Shown: piece after piece, positions 9,940 to 21,900 of the stretch
How the letters are laid out: each line of letters starts with the position of its first letter
How positions within the stretch are numbered: the stretch's first letter is position 1
DNA from: Monosiga brevicollis MX1
Taxonomy: Eukaryota; Opisthokonta; Choanoflagellata; Craspedida; Salpingoecidae
Reading direction: 5' to 3'
DNA: 64,000 nucleotides
Assembly: GCF_000002865.3 (NCBI RefSeq)
Contig: NW_001865070.1
Location: forward strand, 378,077-442,076
Notes under the pieces: generated by a model
Databases searched by the model: none
What the model saw: the letters and a program-made list of their open reading frames with translations, nothing else
What the model was told of the DNA's origin: nothing
Made by a program: the position numbers and the translations under genes

Positions 9940-11940
9940 ACGGAGCAGTTTGGATTGGCAGCCTTGTTCCCTTGCCTTCCCGCACAACTCTCAACTTCAA
10001 GCAGCCAGACTGACCGTCTGTGGCCTCGGACTTGACCTTGGCACCAACCAAGCCAATGCCAAAATCGCCGGCCGTATTGGGCAGCCGATCAAGCGTGGCG
10101 CGCTGCCAACGGACAGCCGATCACAAGACAATGAGGTTGAGTCGGGAGCCGGCCTTACTTCTTTGCCGTCAAACTTCACCGATCGTCCCTGGTCACAAGC
10201 ATCCCACGGTGGTATTGCCATGCGCAGACAAACACGAACCACGACAGGCATACGCGAGGCCTCGCGCAGCTCACGGCGCTCAATGAGACCCTCATGACTC
10301 TGGCGCAGATGGTTGGCAATTTCTGCCGCCTGTCAAAGCACCGCAGAGGAATAAGACAGACCGCCGCCAGACCATCGATCATATGGCATCGGGTTGGCAG
10401 CGGAGCGGTTGCGGTGGGTTGGTTGATTCTTCGGCAAGCATGCACATGCCGCCATCAGAAGCCTCGCCAACTTTTAGAAGCTCACCTTGCGTCGATCTTG
10501 GAAGCGGTAGGCATGAACCATGTATTTGTCCTTGCCAGTGATGTCGTCTCGATCCTGTAAACGCATCAACCGCACCCCCCGTTGAGAGACAGCGTACATT
10601 TGTTGCCAGATGCAACGCGGATGCGCACAACCGCCAGATATGTGCACTGCCAGGCATACGCTCAGCGAGTACAGACCTGTGTTACACAGGCCACTGTGCG
10701 GTTGTAAGCCACAAAGGTGCGGATTGACTCGCGCATGTGTTCCACGACCAGCGTTGCCTATTAATGAAGGAAGAGCGACACATCTGAGCTCAGGTCTCAG
10801 ACATGAATTGACGAGCGTGCACCAATTGGGGCGGTCAAAGCAACCCACCTGGTCCAGATTAAAGTTGTCACGGTCCACTGAGCGGCGTTCTCGTCGGCCC
10901 CCTGTAAATTTACGCAGGGTCATTGAGGCCATGCGCGCCAACGTGCGACGGCGCGCTGAAGCTTCCAGCTCTGGTTCATCCAGCACATCATACACGCGCA
11001 GTACGTCTGGATACACCTAATTTCATTCCCTCCCATTGGAATTGTGAGACGGGCCTTTGACACGCAAGTGACAGCCCGGCCAGGCCTCGAGACGATCGCA
11101 CCGTACCAGCAAGAGCAGAATGCTTTCACAGTTCATGCGCGGATTGTGGGTGATCCGGCGTACCCCACCTTGCACCTCATCAAGGCTTGGAAGGCGATGC
11201 ATCGGAATGTCTGTGGGCGGGAGCAGGTGGGAGAGAGTCAAGGAGAGTCCGATCGGCGCATGGGCCTGTACTTCTGCCCCCCCAGATCTTCTTCGCGCTT
11301 ATGAGTTCGTGCATGCAACTCGACATGCAGCCATGCCTCTTGTCAGAGGCATTGGTGCGACACAGGCATACCAAATAGAGACACCGAGCCATTGTATTGC
11401 ACTTCGTAGCGCTCGAGAGGCTCCTATGTCAATGCCAGTCGGCTCTCTGAGACGGAGACTAGAGGAGCCAGGTTGTGGGAAGCTGTTCCCACGCGATAGC
11501 GTGGCAACGACCGTACTCACCCCGGAGCCAGGTGCAGGCGGAGCCAAGCCTCGTCGCCTCGCCTCGGACAGCAGTTTGTCGCAATTTTCATCCAGCAAGC
11601 CGCGTCTAGTTGCACAAAGATCAATCTAGCAAAACTGCCAAAACGCTAATTTTGGTCAAGCGGCGCAAATGACACGGCATGTGGCTTTGCGTACCGTTCG
11701 GCTTCAAGCAGGAGCTCAATGTCATTGCGCTCACGTTCTTCCGCGAGTTCGAGGTCGTTGAAGAACTCGTCAAACTGGGTACCGGGCTGATCGCGTGCAC
11801 CAAGATGCACCGCCCATCCATTTTATAGATTAGTGCAATCAAGTAACATTGGCGATGCCTCATTCAAAAACAAAATACGAAAACAAAAAAAAACCCAGTG
11901 GCCGAGCGCTCGAGCAGTGTACCTGTACTGGCCTCTGCAT
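9178..11940 (-). CDS. PTB-PDZ adaptor protein (X11/Mint-like order)
   Basis: Thirteen exons on the complement: 11923-11940 (least certain), 11695-11786, 11521-11605, 11372-11423, 11107-11210, 10849-11016, 10677-10757, 10486-10554, 10159-10329, 10015-10102, 9701-9856, 9523-9593, 9178-9423; 1,401 bp, 466 residues. A short acidic coiled region (about 10-60) is followed by a PTB-like domain (about 66-235): Y-E-V-Q-Y-N-G-S-V, V-L-R-V-Y-D, S-I-R-T-F-V-A-Y, Y-M-V-H-A-Y-R-F and the final helix A-A-E-I-A-N-H-L. A PDZ domain (about 293-368) follows: F-G-I-G-L-V-G, G-V-Y-I-A-S-I-A-P-D-S-P-A, G-L-Q-V-I-K-I-N, then A-E-C-R-D-L-L-R. PTB domains bind N-P-x-Y peptides and PDZ domains bind protein C-termini, so it is a cytoplasmic scaffold. 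The order PTB then PDZ recalls X11/Mint, which has two PDZ domains. The neighbouring receptor has both ligand types in its tail. The PDZ call is firm; the PTB call rests on pattern. Confidence 0.78.
9902..9937. repeat. Poly-A tract (poly-T in the sense strand of the PTB-PDZ intron)
   Basis: 36 consecutive A on the plus strand, just upstream of the acceptor of the PDZ exon (9701-9856), so it reads as poly-U in the pre-mRNA. Confidence 0.95.
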
Positions 11941-12493
11941 GGCCGCGATGATCAAGATGGCCCAGTTTCCCGCCCACGACCAAGCGCGGCAGCGTTGAAA
12001 GGGGGCGTCAGTTTTGGAACAAAATCAAACACCCGCCTTGCCTGCTTGCTTGCAAAACACCAAAAAAATGTTGTTGTGTTGTGTTGTGTTGTGTTGTGTT
12101 GTGTTGTGTTGTCAAATAGAGACAAGGGAGATTTTGTGCGAAATTCAATTTACATCCAGCGTTGCCCATACGTCGAAGTGAATCAGCCATGTTCGACCCC
12201 TCTGCAACTTATGTACAAGACAGCTTGCCATGACCAGAGCACGACACATCAGAGGGGCCGCGGCCGTCAGGAAAATCAAGAAAGTTTGGACATCAGAGCA
12301 CGCACAATCATGCCCTTGCAATGGAATAATGCTTGGCACAAAACGAGAGTTTAAACAGGTCGACATGGCTAATCAGCCAGTACTTGACACGCCACACTAA
12401 AACACACTGGCAAAAGGGAGAATCGCAACTGGAGCATCTGCCTTGCTGGCTGCGATCAAAATCCCATGTGCTGCCGTGCAAATCAAACGTGAG
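11941..12493. other. Intergenic region upstream of the PTB-PDZ gene
   Basis: Lies between the adaptor start and the receptor stop. No gene found. It contains the TTGTG pentanucleotide array at 12070-12112. Confidence 0.5.
12070..12112. repeat. (TTGTG)n pentanucleotide array
   Basis: About eight tandem copies of TTGTG. Confidence 0.95.
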
Positions 12494-12925
12494 TTAAACC
12501 ATCAAACGCCCATGAGCTGTCTGTTGTGCGCGCACGGACAGCAGCGGGCCATTGACACTGCCAAAATGGCTTACCTCGTCATCCTCGTCCTGCTCATTGC
12601 CGGCAACGTGAAGATAGCTTGGTTCATCGCCATCAGAACCATCAAATGCATCGTCATCTCCATATCCTCCAGCATCTCCAGCCCCGCCAGTTACGTCGAG
12701 GTAGCCTCGCTCTTCAAACGCTGGAGCAGTCATGCCTGGCAACTCCGAGTAGGCTGGATCTTCATTAGCATCATTGTGAAACATGGACTCTTGGTTATCG
12801 TATCTGGGGTTCATGCCCTCCCGTGGGCCGTCGCTGTAGAGGGGATTGGCAATGGCATCCCGCTTAAAGTCCATTCCAGTCGGCACGAAGCTCTTGTCTA
12901 CACCATGATTCTGACGTGAACTGCG
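12494..12925 (-). other. Receptor cytoplasmic tail with NPxY, YxxL/V motifs and C-terminal L-M-V
   Basis: The tail holds N-P-L-Y (12836-12847) and N-P-R-Y (12800-12811), the core of PTB-binding and clathrin-adaptor sites. Further tyrosines lie in P-A-Y-S-E-L, R-G-Y-L-D-V and P-S-Y-L-H-V, which resemble SH2/endocytic motifs, embedded in an acidic stretch. The final residues are G-R-L-M-V before the stop at 12494-12496; a hydrophobic-x-hydrophobic ending is a possible class II PDZ ligand. Function of the individual motifs is inferred from sequence. Confidence 0.75.
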
Positions 12926-15900
12926 CACATAGACAAAGGCGGCAAACAGCAGCGCCAGCACAGCCACACAGATGGCTGCAATCATCGCGCCTTGAGAGGC
13001 ACCGCTGTTGGACGAGCTGCCCGAAGCAGAACCAGAAGAGGCGGCGTTGCCGTCCGGCTTGGGTGTTATGGGCGTGCACAGCCCACCGGTACTGACTTCA
13101 TAGCCAGAATGACAAGACAGACACTGTGTTGCATTGGCGCAAGCTTGGCAGCTTGAGTCACACATGAGGCACTCCGGCTCGGCGTGCGAACTACAGCGCC
13201 CTGCCAGATAATAACCGGTTCCACACGTGGCGCGGCATAGACGGCAGCGGCCCGTACTCATGTCCAACGTGTGCCCGGCCGGGCAACTCGAGCACTGGTC
13301 GTGTGAGAAGCAGGAAGCGCAACTCTCGTCACACGAATGGCACTGCGTGTCAGTGGTAGCCGTGCATGAAGCATTGACATATTCGCGAGACCCACAGCCA
13401 AAGCTACACAATGCACAAGTGCCCTGGTTGCTATAAAAGTGCGCTGGGCACTGCTCGAGACAGTGGAATGTGCCCTCCTCCCAGTCGGTCACAAAGCGCA
13501 CCTGCCCAGCAGCACACGCGCGGCAATCGGATGGGTTGGGACCCGTGCAATCACTGCACCCGTCGCTGCACGCCTGGCACGTTGGCGTTGTAGTACTAGT
13601 GCAAGTGCCTGCGAGGTACTGTCCAGGGCCACACTGCACTGCACAAGCTTGGCATTCGCCCGTGGCGGTCAGGTAGTGATTGGTTGGGCATGCTGTACAG
13701 TCCGTGGCGGCCGGGCCGGAACACGTGCTGCAGCTGCTATGACATGCTTGGCAGTCCAGGCTAGGGTTGATACAGCTTGTTTGTCTGGCAAATTGGCCCG
13801 TGCTGCAGCTTGCTTCACAACGACGGCAGACCATCGTGCTATTATCGGCGTAGTATCCATCCAGGCACCCAGTCACGCAGATGCGCCCCTCTGCCGAGCC
13901 TGCCCATTGCAGGTAGTGATCGACAGCGCAGGCTTGGCATTCGCCACGAGTGGGCCCCGTGCACGAGCCACATCCTGCTGCACATGCACGGCAGTGGCCC
14001 GCAACGGTGTCTACGTACATGCCGCTTGGGCAGCTGGCCCGGCAGTCTCCGTTAAGCAGAACAAAACCATCGGCGCACTCTTGACACGCTGTTGCGTTGC
14101 AGACAGCACAGTTTGGCGAGGTGCAGGACTGGCACGAGCCACCGTTCAGATACTGGCCTGCGCTACATTGAGGCACGCACGCGCCCGTGTCCATGTCCCG
14201 CTCATACCCCGTTGCACAATGAACACAGTCCAACGCTGTGGTGCCCGTGCACAGAGCGCAGGCCACCGGACAGTCCTCGCAAATGGCATCCTGATCGGCG
14301 GTACATTCTTGCTGCAGGAATGTGTTGCCGCTGCATTCGCTGCATGCCAGGCAACCTCCAGCCTGCAAGTACTCGCCGGGGTGACACGCGGAGCAGGCAC
14401 TTGGTCCAGCGTCGCTACATTCAGCACAGGTGGTGTCGCAGACAGAGCACGCTCCATCGCGCGACAAGAAGGTGCCAGCTGCGCAGGCGCACTCGAGTGG
14501 AGATGCATTGGCCTTGAGCACCACATCGCGCACACCAAATACTGCGCTGCCCGAGAGGCGCAGGCGGAGCAAGTGCCCACGGTGCGGAAAGCGCATTTGC
14601 AACGTGCGCAATGACCTTGAGGTGTCTGTCCCACATTCCCCGGCTTTTGGAAGGTCAGCGAGATTGTACATGAAGACAAGGTCGTCTAGTGTTACCGTTA
14701 AAACGGTAGCATCAGCCCCGCTTATCGTGAGGGTAAGCTCCAGCAAGTCGTGCGGAACCAGATTGGTCATGGTCACAAAGATTTGGTCCGAGACCTGTGT
14801 GGAATTCCCAATCCACAAGGGGGGGGGAGGGGCAGAAAGGGCAGGAAGGAAAGGTAGAAATGAACGAGCAACATGAGCTGCGTTGGACGTTGGTCGGCGA
14901 TTGCACGATCCCACGGGTATATTCGCGGGCAATCCACTCATCAAGCAATGCTTGCTCACCGAGGATGGCTGCAAGACAGAGGTCGCATCACAGCTGCCAA
15001 GCGTCTTGCTGCCGGTTGATTCCCACAAACGGGCAAATTCAGTTGCGGAGGATTGGGCCACCACGGTAGCGTCAAAGGCGATGGGCGTATTGGCCGTAGA
15101 GATGCGGTACTGGGACAAACCCCAACTTTCATCTATGTCCACAGTACCCATGAAGAATGAGTCACAGTTTGGCTCGTGGATTCCAGTTCAACTGATGGCC
15201 GCGGGGCACATACCGATGCCAAAGTGAGACAGATCAGAGGTAAGCAGTAATGTCATGCTAGAGGCTGTGTGATATACTTCAAAGCGCAGTACGATTGGTG
15301 ACTCGCGTGTGTACGCGGCACCCTAGGAGACAAGGCCCAACGAGGCAAGAGGGCGGATAGCAACGTGCCACGACTCATGAGTTGACAGCTTCAGGGTTGA
15401 GGCGGACACTACCTTTAGCAGTGCTTTCAGGCGAGAAAGACAATGCGCTTTTTCGCTTCGCGCACACAAAACGAGCAAACGATAAATAACCGCAAACAAG
15501 CGCCGCCAAGCACAGCTCGAAGTTGCTGCCTCACCAAATTCCAGCCACAAGCTTGTTGGCCTGGGAAGGCACTGCCGCGATTGATGGGTACGCTGGTATA
15601 GACTGGCTTGCCATCGATGGAGGCCATGATATGCTCGTTGTCCCAGGAATCAATCGTCAGCACCTCAAGCTCAATCAAGACCTTGGAATGTGTAGGCAGG
15701 TTTGTCCAAGTTTTCGAGATGGTCGCACCCCGCATGAGTTGATTGGCCCCTCCCAAGACAGCCCCGTAGATGCCACATGATGATACAGTCAGACCTGGGC
15801 ATCGTGCAAGAACGAATGAGGACACGAGTCAAGGCAAAAAAAAGAAGAAAAAAAAGGGGGGGGGGGGGGGCAAACACAACGCCATCCTTCAAGCCCACAC

Positions 15901-18900
15901 ATCTTCGCCAGGTGTGATGGAGAACTTGGAATTGAGGTAACAGAGAAGGTAGCACGGAAGTGGCGCACCATTGCAGCCTGGATTGAAGGTGGAGGTCCAT
16001 CCGTGCACTTGCATATCAGTGAAATCCTGGAAGTCTACTTGTTGCCAAGCATAATTGAGGCTGCAGTCGCTGCAGCGCATATCCGAGCTACAAGCCACGC
16101 GTGCATTGTGCCTAATCGTTAGAATTCCACGACGCGCCATGGTCACAGTGAAGCACCAACTCTGTACGATAGGGCTGACCTATAGTCCGGATACATGCTG
16201 CATCCATCGCCGTAGCTAGCGAGTGGAGTCTTGGGAAGTGCGATGTCGGGTGAGGGTGGCGTGTAGACCTGGCCACCACAGAAGAAGTCTGTGGCCAGCG
16301 TGGCCACTTGGAACGCTTTGATTGCAAAGGATTCTACCAGAGCACATACGCGGAGTTATGTTTCTGCACCAGCTGAACCAAGCCAGTGTCCGTCAACGTA
16401 TCAGTATAGCTACGCACCATCGTTTGCTTCACCATCGATGGTGCTTTTGACAACAATTTGAGCGTTGCTCTTTGAGTGTGGCACGAGCAAGCGCACGGGA
16501 ATTTCGACGTCACGCCACCAGTATTGATCTGGGTTGCTGACTGAGCCACGCCCACACTGAAAACTACCCAGTGGGTGAGTTTCGCGGTTGATGGCACCCG
16601 AATCCCAAATCTCCTCGCCATCAAGCAGAATAACGATATTCTCCTTGTCGAATGAGTCGATGGCAAGCACGTCAATCTCAAGCAGCAGTTCCGAATGTGC
16701 TGGCATGTTACTGAGGCAACGGGTGAGCATGGCATCCAGTCCGAGTTGTTCATAGCCACCCAGAATCTGTTTGGGCATGCCAACAGGGCGTGAAACAAAA
16801 GAAGCCGCCCACTGCATGCTTCGTACTGTGCTCTTGTATCAAGTCAAAATCATGAAGGCTGGCGAGCGCCGGCCTGATGCCACTCACTTGGCCGTAATCA
16901 CCACACGCAGTTACGCTCAAGGCGTTGCCATGGTATGTGTTGATGGCCGACCAACCAGCAAAGTTGTTGTCTTCAAACGTTTGCTTCACAAACGGAGTCA
17001 ACGTGTCGTTGGCTACCCACAACGCGGCTGCTTGCACACCAAAGCTTTCATCCTCGGCACTGGAGTCGAGGGTGCTCGACACCACCAATGTCACCTGAGC
17101 ATCTAGGTATTGATGGAGCAAGGGCACGCACAAGGAGAGGTGGGTGTGCTTTGTGAGGTTGATCCGTCGAGGACTAGGTTCTGATCCGGTCGGTCCAAGG
17201 TTGGGTGGCTGTGATCAGACATACCGGTGTGGGGCAACGTGATGTCAATGGGAATTTGCAGCTCACGGCTGTAAGTCTCATCGGCTCCTGTTGGTGCAGA
17301 ACACGCGCCACGTAAGCGTGGGAGCGGGGAGCGGCTGTGGCATGTTTTTTTTAGACGAATGCTCCAAACGGGTTGGGGTTGCTCGAGTGGGTTATGATAG
17401 ACGCACCACATTCAGCGGTGCCTTGATCACCCGAATACGTTTCAGAATGCACCCGAACACCATCGACCTCAAGAAAAATGGCTTCATTATCAAAGGAGTC
17501 AGCCTTGATGATGGTGAGTACAACACGGAGCAAATTGTGTGGAGGAAGTTGAGTGGTAGTGCGCGACAGGACCGAGGTCGCAGCCATTTGCGTGATGCCC
17601 AAGACCGGGCCAAGGGAGCCGCAAGTGACGGGGGAGAGCACAGCATCCTGCGTTTGAACGTTGTCGGCCAGCCATCCATCGTTGTTCTGCGCAACAAGCC
17701 AAGGGGGTTTTTTTTTCACATGTCAACCAATCATTTGCATCGTCAAGCCCCATTGGTGTGTGATGAGATGCAGCGCAATAACTCAAAAGCACCAGGATTC
17801 GGCCTGCACGTACCATGCTAAAGTCAGATTGGTATACGCGATGCCAGGTTCGGGAGGGCTGCGTGCAAACTGTGCCGCCATCACAAGGGTTGGGCTCACA
17901 GGATGTCGTTGTCAAGTCATTGATATTGGCTGGGTTGGTGACCGTTTCCGAGGCCTGTAAAACCAGCTTCGGCTGGGTATTATTTGCGTTAAAGCGCGAG
18001 GCAGACAAGGGAAAGAAAAAAAACAAAAAAAAAGGTTATAGGCGATCCTTGTCGCAAAACGCCTGCGATGAATGAGTGAGGCATATTTCGCTATCGTCAC
18101 GACCGTACATTTGATGGAGACAGAGTCACAGAGCGCGAGGGCCATTGAAACAGCGAGCCTTGGAAGCTACCCGATTTGAAAGACACGTCACGAGCACCGG
18201 CGGTCAAATGAGTACAGCAAGCTCGTCTCGCTCGTTGCCGTGCCTAGCATGATGCCACAAAGGCCGAGGGGAAAGGGTCGTACGTGAGCGAGGCACCGCC
18301 GTAGCCCCAGCCGTCTTGGTTGTCCGGGGATGTGCTCAGGGTCATGGAAACAAAGTTTCCAATTGGTCGATCCAAGCATCGCGCAAAAAGCACATTGTCA
18401 TTGGAGGTTCCAAAAGCATGTGCCAATCGAATGGTCTATTGAGAAGAACGGGAGGAGAATCAAATGCAATCAGACTGATGACATCACCTGGCTTGCAAGA
18501 CTGTTTCCCGCATGCTAGAGTATATAGGCAGAATTTGGTGCCAAGGCCAACCCACGTACAGCAGCAGAGCCCAAGGTACCGGTGAGGGTGGCAAAAACAC
18601 CACCGGCTGTAGAGTCGCGGGAGATAGCTGAGATGATGACAAAGCGACTGGCGGGACAGTTATCCGTATTGATATTGGTGTGGTCGGAAAGGGAGAATGT
18701 CACCTACAGCCATGGCGGCGTTGCGACCAACATTGGTGATTCTAGCCGGCAAGCAGAGTCACGCTCGACGGACGGTAAGAACAAATGTCAAGGTTTGATA
18801 GGGTTTGAGCAAACCTGGGAGTCAGTGGTCGTTGATTGTTTGAGCCAAGAGTAATAATTCCAAGTGACGGGCATATCTGTGCCTGAACCGTCATCGTAGT

Positions 18901-21900
18901 CAGCTTCAAAGGTCTATGGGAACATCACCGCCGCGTGAGCATGACAAATTGGGGTGTCTAGAGGTGCCCAATACTTGCGGCCATTCACTTGTGAACAGTT
19001 TCTCCTTCTGACTTTGTGGTGCCGTAAAAGATACTGTCACCTACTCCTAGTAGCCAGCCATCGTCCGATTTGTTGAGAGTCAGTGTAAAGCTGACAATGG
19101 TGCCGATGCTTTTTGGTACGCAGCGTGTGAGCCTAGCAATAGTTTGAGGCAACACAAAATTTAAGCCACAGTATCATGGGGCCAGATTTTTGCAGAGGCC
19201 AGCACGGTGTAACACAAGCCCACACTCGACTGACTTGCGACTCTCGCCAAGAGAGAAGCCCTGACCCAAGCTCATGACATCTGAGGCGCCTTGGGTGCCC
19301 GTGACAACCATCGTGACTTCGTTCCTCGTGTCGGCGTAGGTGCCAGTCATGGTGACGGTCGTCACGTCCACGGCAATTTGAGCATTCGTGCAGTGCTCGG
19401 CTTGAGACACAACGCTCTCACTAATGTGCAGAGAGCGTTCTGCGGTACCATCCGTTTCTAAAGCTGAGCTCCAAGTTGTCTTCCACACATACGCCCTACA
19501 AAGACATAATCGAGTTTTGCAAAAAACACACAAGCAGTCAAAGCACACGTATGGCCAGCTTCGACTGTGCTTTCGCTCAGAGTGCGGAACGACCAGCTTG
19601 CACGTACACGTCGTGTTCAGCAATCACAAGGCCTGGCATAAAGCCATCGTCGCTCGTCGCTCGCAGAGTCAATCCTTGGAAAGTTTTTCCCGGTTGCAGG
19701 CATGCATGGGCCACCAACACTTCACTCGATCTGTGAACGGCACATTGGTGTAACATTGAGTAGGGAGTCAGTGAGAGAGGTGATCCCGAACAAGCCACTA
19801 GCAAAGCGGGGGGAGATAACCCTGGCAGCACGCACAAAAACCCTTCGGAAAAGGCATTGATATAGTCATTGCGGCCGTCTTCATCCATGATGGCCATCCA
19901 CACGGCCGTTTCAGTAGCATCATAGGTTCCACTGCCAGCTTCAATCTACGTTTTGAGCAGCATCAAAAAACTATGGTGTCAGGATGGACAGGCGGCTGCA
20001 GCTCGGCGGTCAATGGGTCCAGCCACGCCTGCACAGCGGTGCACGGCAAGTGTCTCGCCGGCCCCTGGTTTCGAGCTCAATCCTGATGTCACATGCAGCG
20101 GCGCTGAAAGTAGGTTGATCATACGTACCGTGACTTTGATGAGCTGTGATCGGGGACAGCCGTGATCCGTGAGCGCATATGACGGAGCACCAAGAAACGA
20201 ATACGTCTTGCTTGAGATGCTGTCCATAACAGATCGGGGAGGAAAAGTTTGAAAGGCTTCATCCATCTCATAACTGTTGACGGCAGCCCTGAAAGCCGAC
20301 GGTGAAGCCAGAGAGAATCCAGCGTACAGAACTTTTTGAGAGCGATACGCGCTTGTGCGATATAACCCTTGAATCTGCCGCATTCAAAGGGGCACGCGTT
20401 TGTGAATAGGCAATTCCAGCAGATCTAACTCCGTAGGGCACTCGCGCACAAAGCGAACAACGCGTTCGCTTCACACACCTCGGCATCAGAGAGTGCGCGG
20501 TTGTAGATGCGCGCAAGAGCAATATCCCCTTTGAACGCTGAGGTACCATCAGCCTTTGAGCCGAGGCCTAGCCGTTCCATTCACGAGACACGGGTCCAAT
20601 TTCATGAGAGTAGTCATGAGGGTATCGGAGTTTGTGTTCGTCGAGCACGCAATAGACGGGCGTGTTGGGCACCGTGACTTACAGACGCTCTGATAAACAT
20701 TGTTGGCATGAGGCATGTCTGAGTTGACGGAGACGAGGCTTCCATCAATAATCAAGCGTCCTTCATTCTTATTCTTGATCACCAGGAGGTGGTGCCAGTT
20801 GGTATCCTGCTGTGGGGCACGGTTCTCAATCGTGGGATAGGCAAACGTGCCGCTACAAAACGAGAGCGTGTGAGTTAAGCAGAAAACAGGGTTGTGCGGG
20901 GGTGATTCAGTGAGTGAGGTGGAACGCGAAAAACCCAAACAAAAAGCGCTTACTCTGCTTTGGTACGCTTGGCCTCGAAATAGAGGCGATAGTCTTCAGA
21001 GCCTCGACGCAGGATTGCTATGTGATCATCCGCACCTACCATACCCCATCCACTGCTTGAGTGACTGGCGTATGCCATTTAAGCTGAAAGGGACACGGGA
21101 TAAGCTGACCTGGCGACACTTTGAGTTCAAGGAGACGATTGTAGCCCGTGGCGACCAAGCTTCGAAAGCGATACACCATCTCAATGGCAAAGGTGTCACC
21201 AAGCTGTTTGCCACAATCAATACTCATGAGAAAGGGTAAAGCACAGCACCAATGGGTCTAGATGCGAGTATGGCTGCGAGCAGTCATCGCGCTGACTTTG
21301 GATCTGTTGCTCGGAAGCACTCACTGTAATGGGCTCCAGCTTGACGCGATCGTTGCCATCAAAGCCCAAATAGCTGTCAGAAACGGCTTCAAGGCGTGAG
21401 GCAATCTTGTCACTGAACCAGCGCGGTTTGCCAAAGAACTGTCCCACCATGCCACCCCGAAAGTCAGCTGTCGTGGTCCCAACGGCTTCACGCATGTCCC
21501 AACGATAGAGAAGCTGGGCGGCAACGTAACCGGCGTTGAGGTGAGGTGTGGTGCGTTAGTACCAAGGGCATTGCTTCTCCGATGAGTGCATATTCTTGGT
21601 TCTATGGTGGTACCATACCTTGTCAAACACGTCAGGCGTGCGTTCAAGCTCAAAGACTTGGCGCATCTCGCTGTCACTCAGTGGTTGATTGAAGATGCTA
21701 TCGGCGCAACGCTGGTCAGGACGGGTGCATGCTCGCTTTTTGTTGTACTTGCAGAGCAGGTGGGGTTATGACAGCCACAGACCTGACACGAGCAATATCA
21801 CCGTTGTGCACGGCAGTACCACCCCAGGCACTCCCAATGGCTGGGGTTTGAAAGGTGTAAGTAGGGATGGGTTTGGGTAGGGTTGTGCTAGCCACGAGGC

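Noticed and set aside
13439-14614. Plus-strand open frame of about 390 codons inside the receptor
   Set aside because: It is the antisense of the cysteine-rich stalk; Cys codons read as Ala/Thr on the opposite strand and give a low-complexity Ala/Cys translation.
18440-18540. Extra receptor exon reading G-K-Q-S-C-K-P-G-D-V-I
   Set aside because: Plausible sequence with a CTCTAG acceptor, but it overlaps the acceptor region of the exon at 18284-18435 in another frame; kept only as an alternative.
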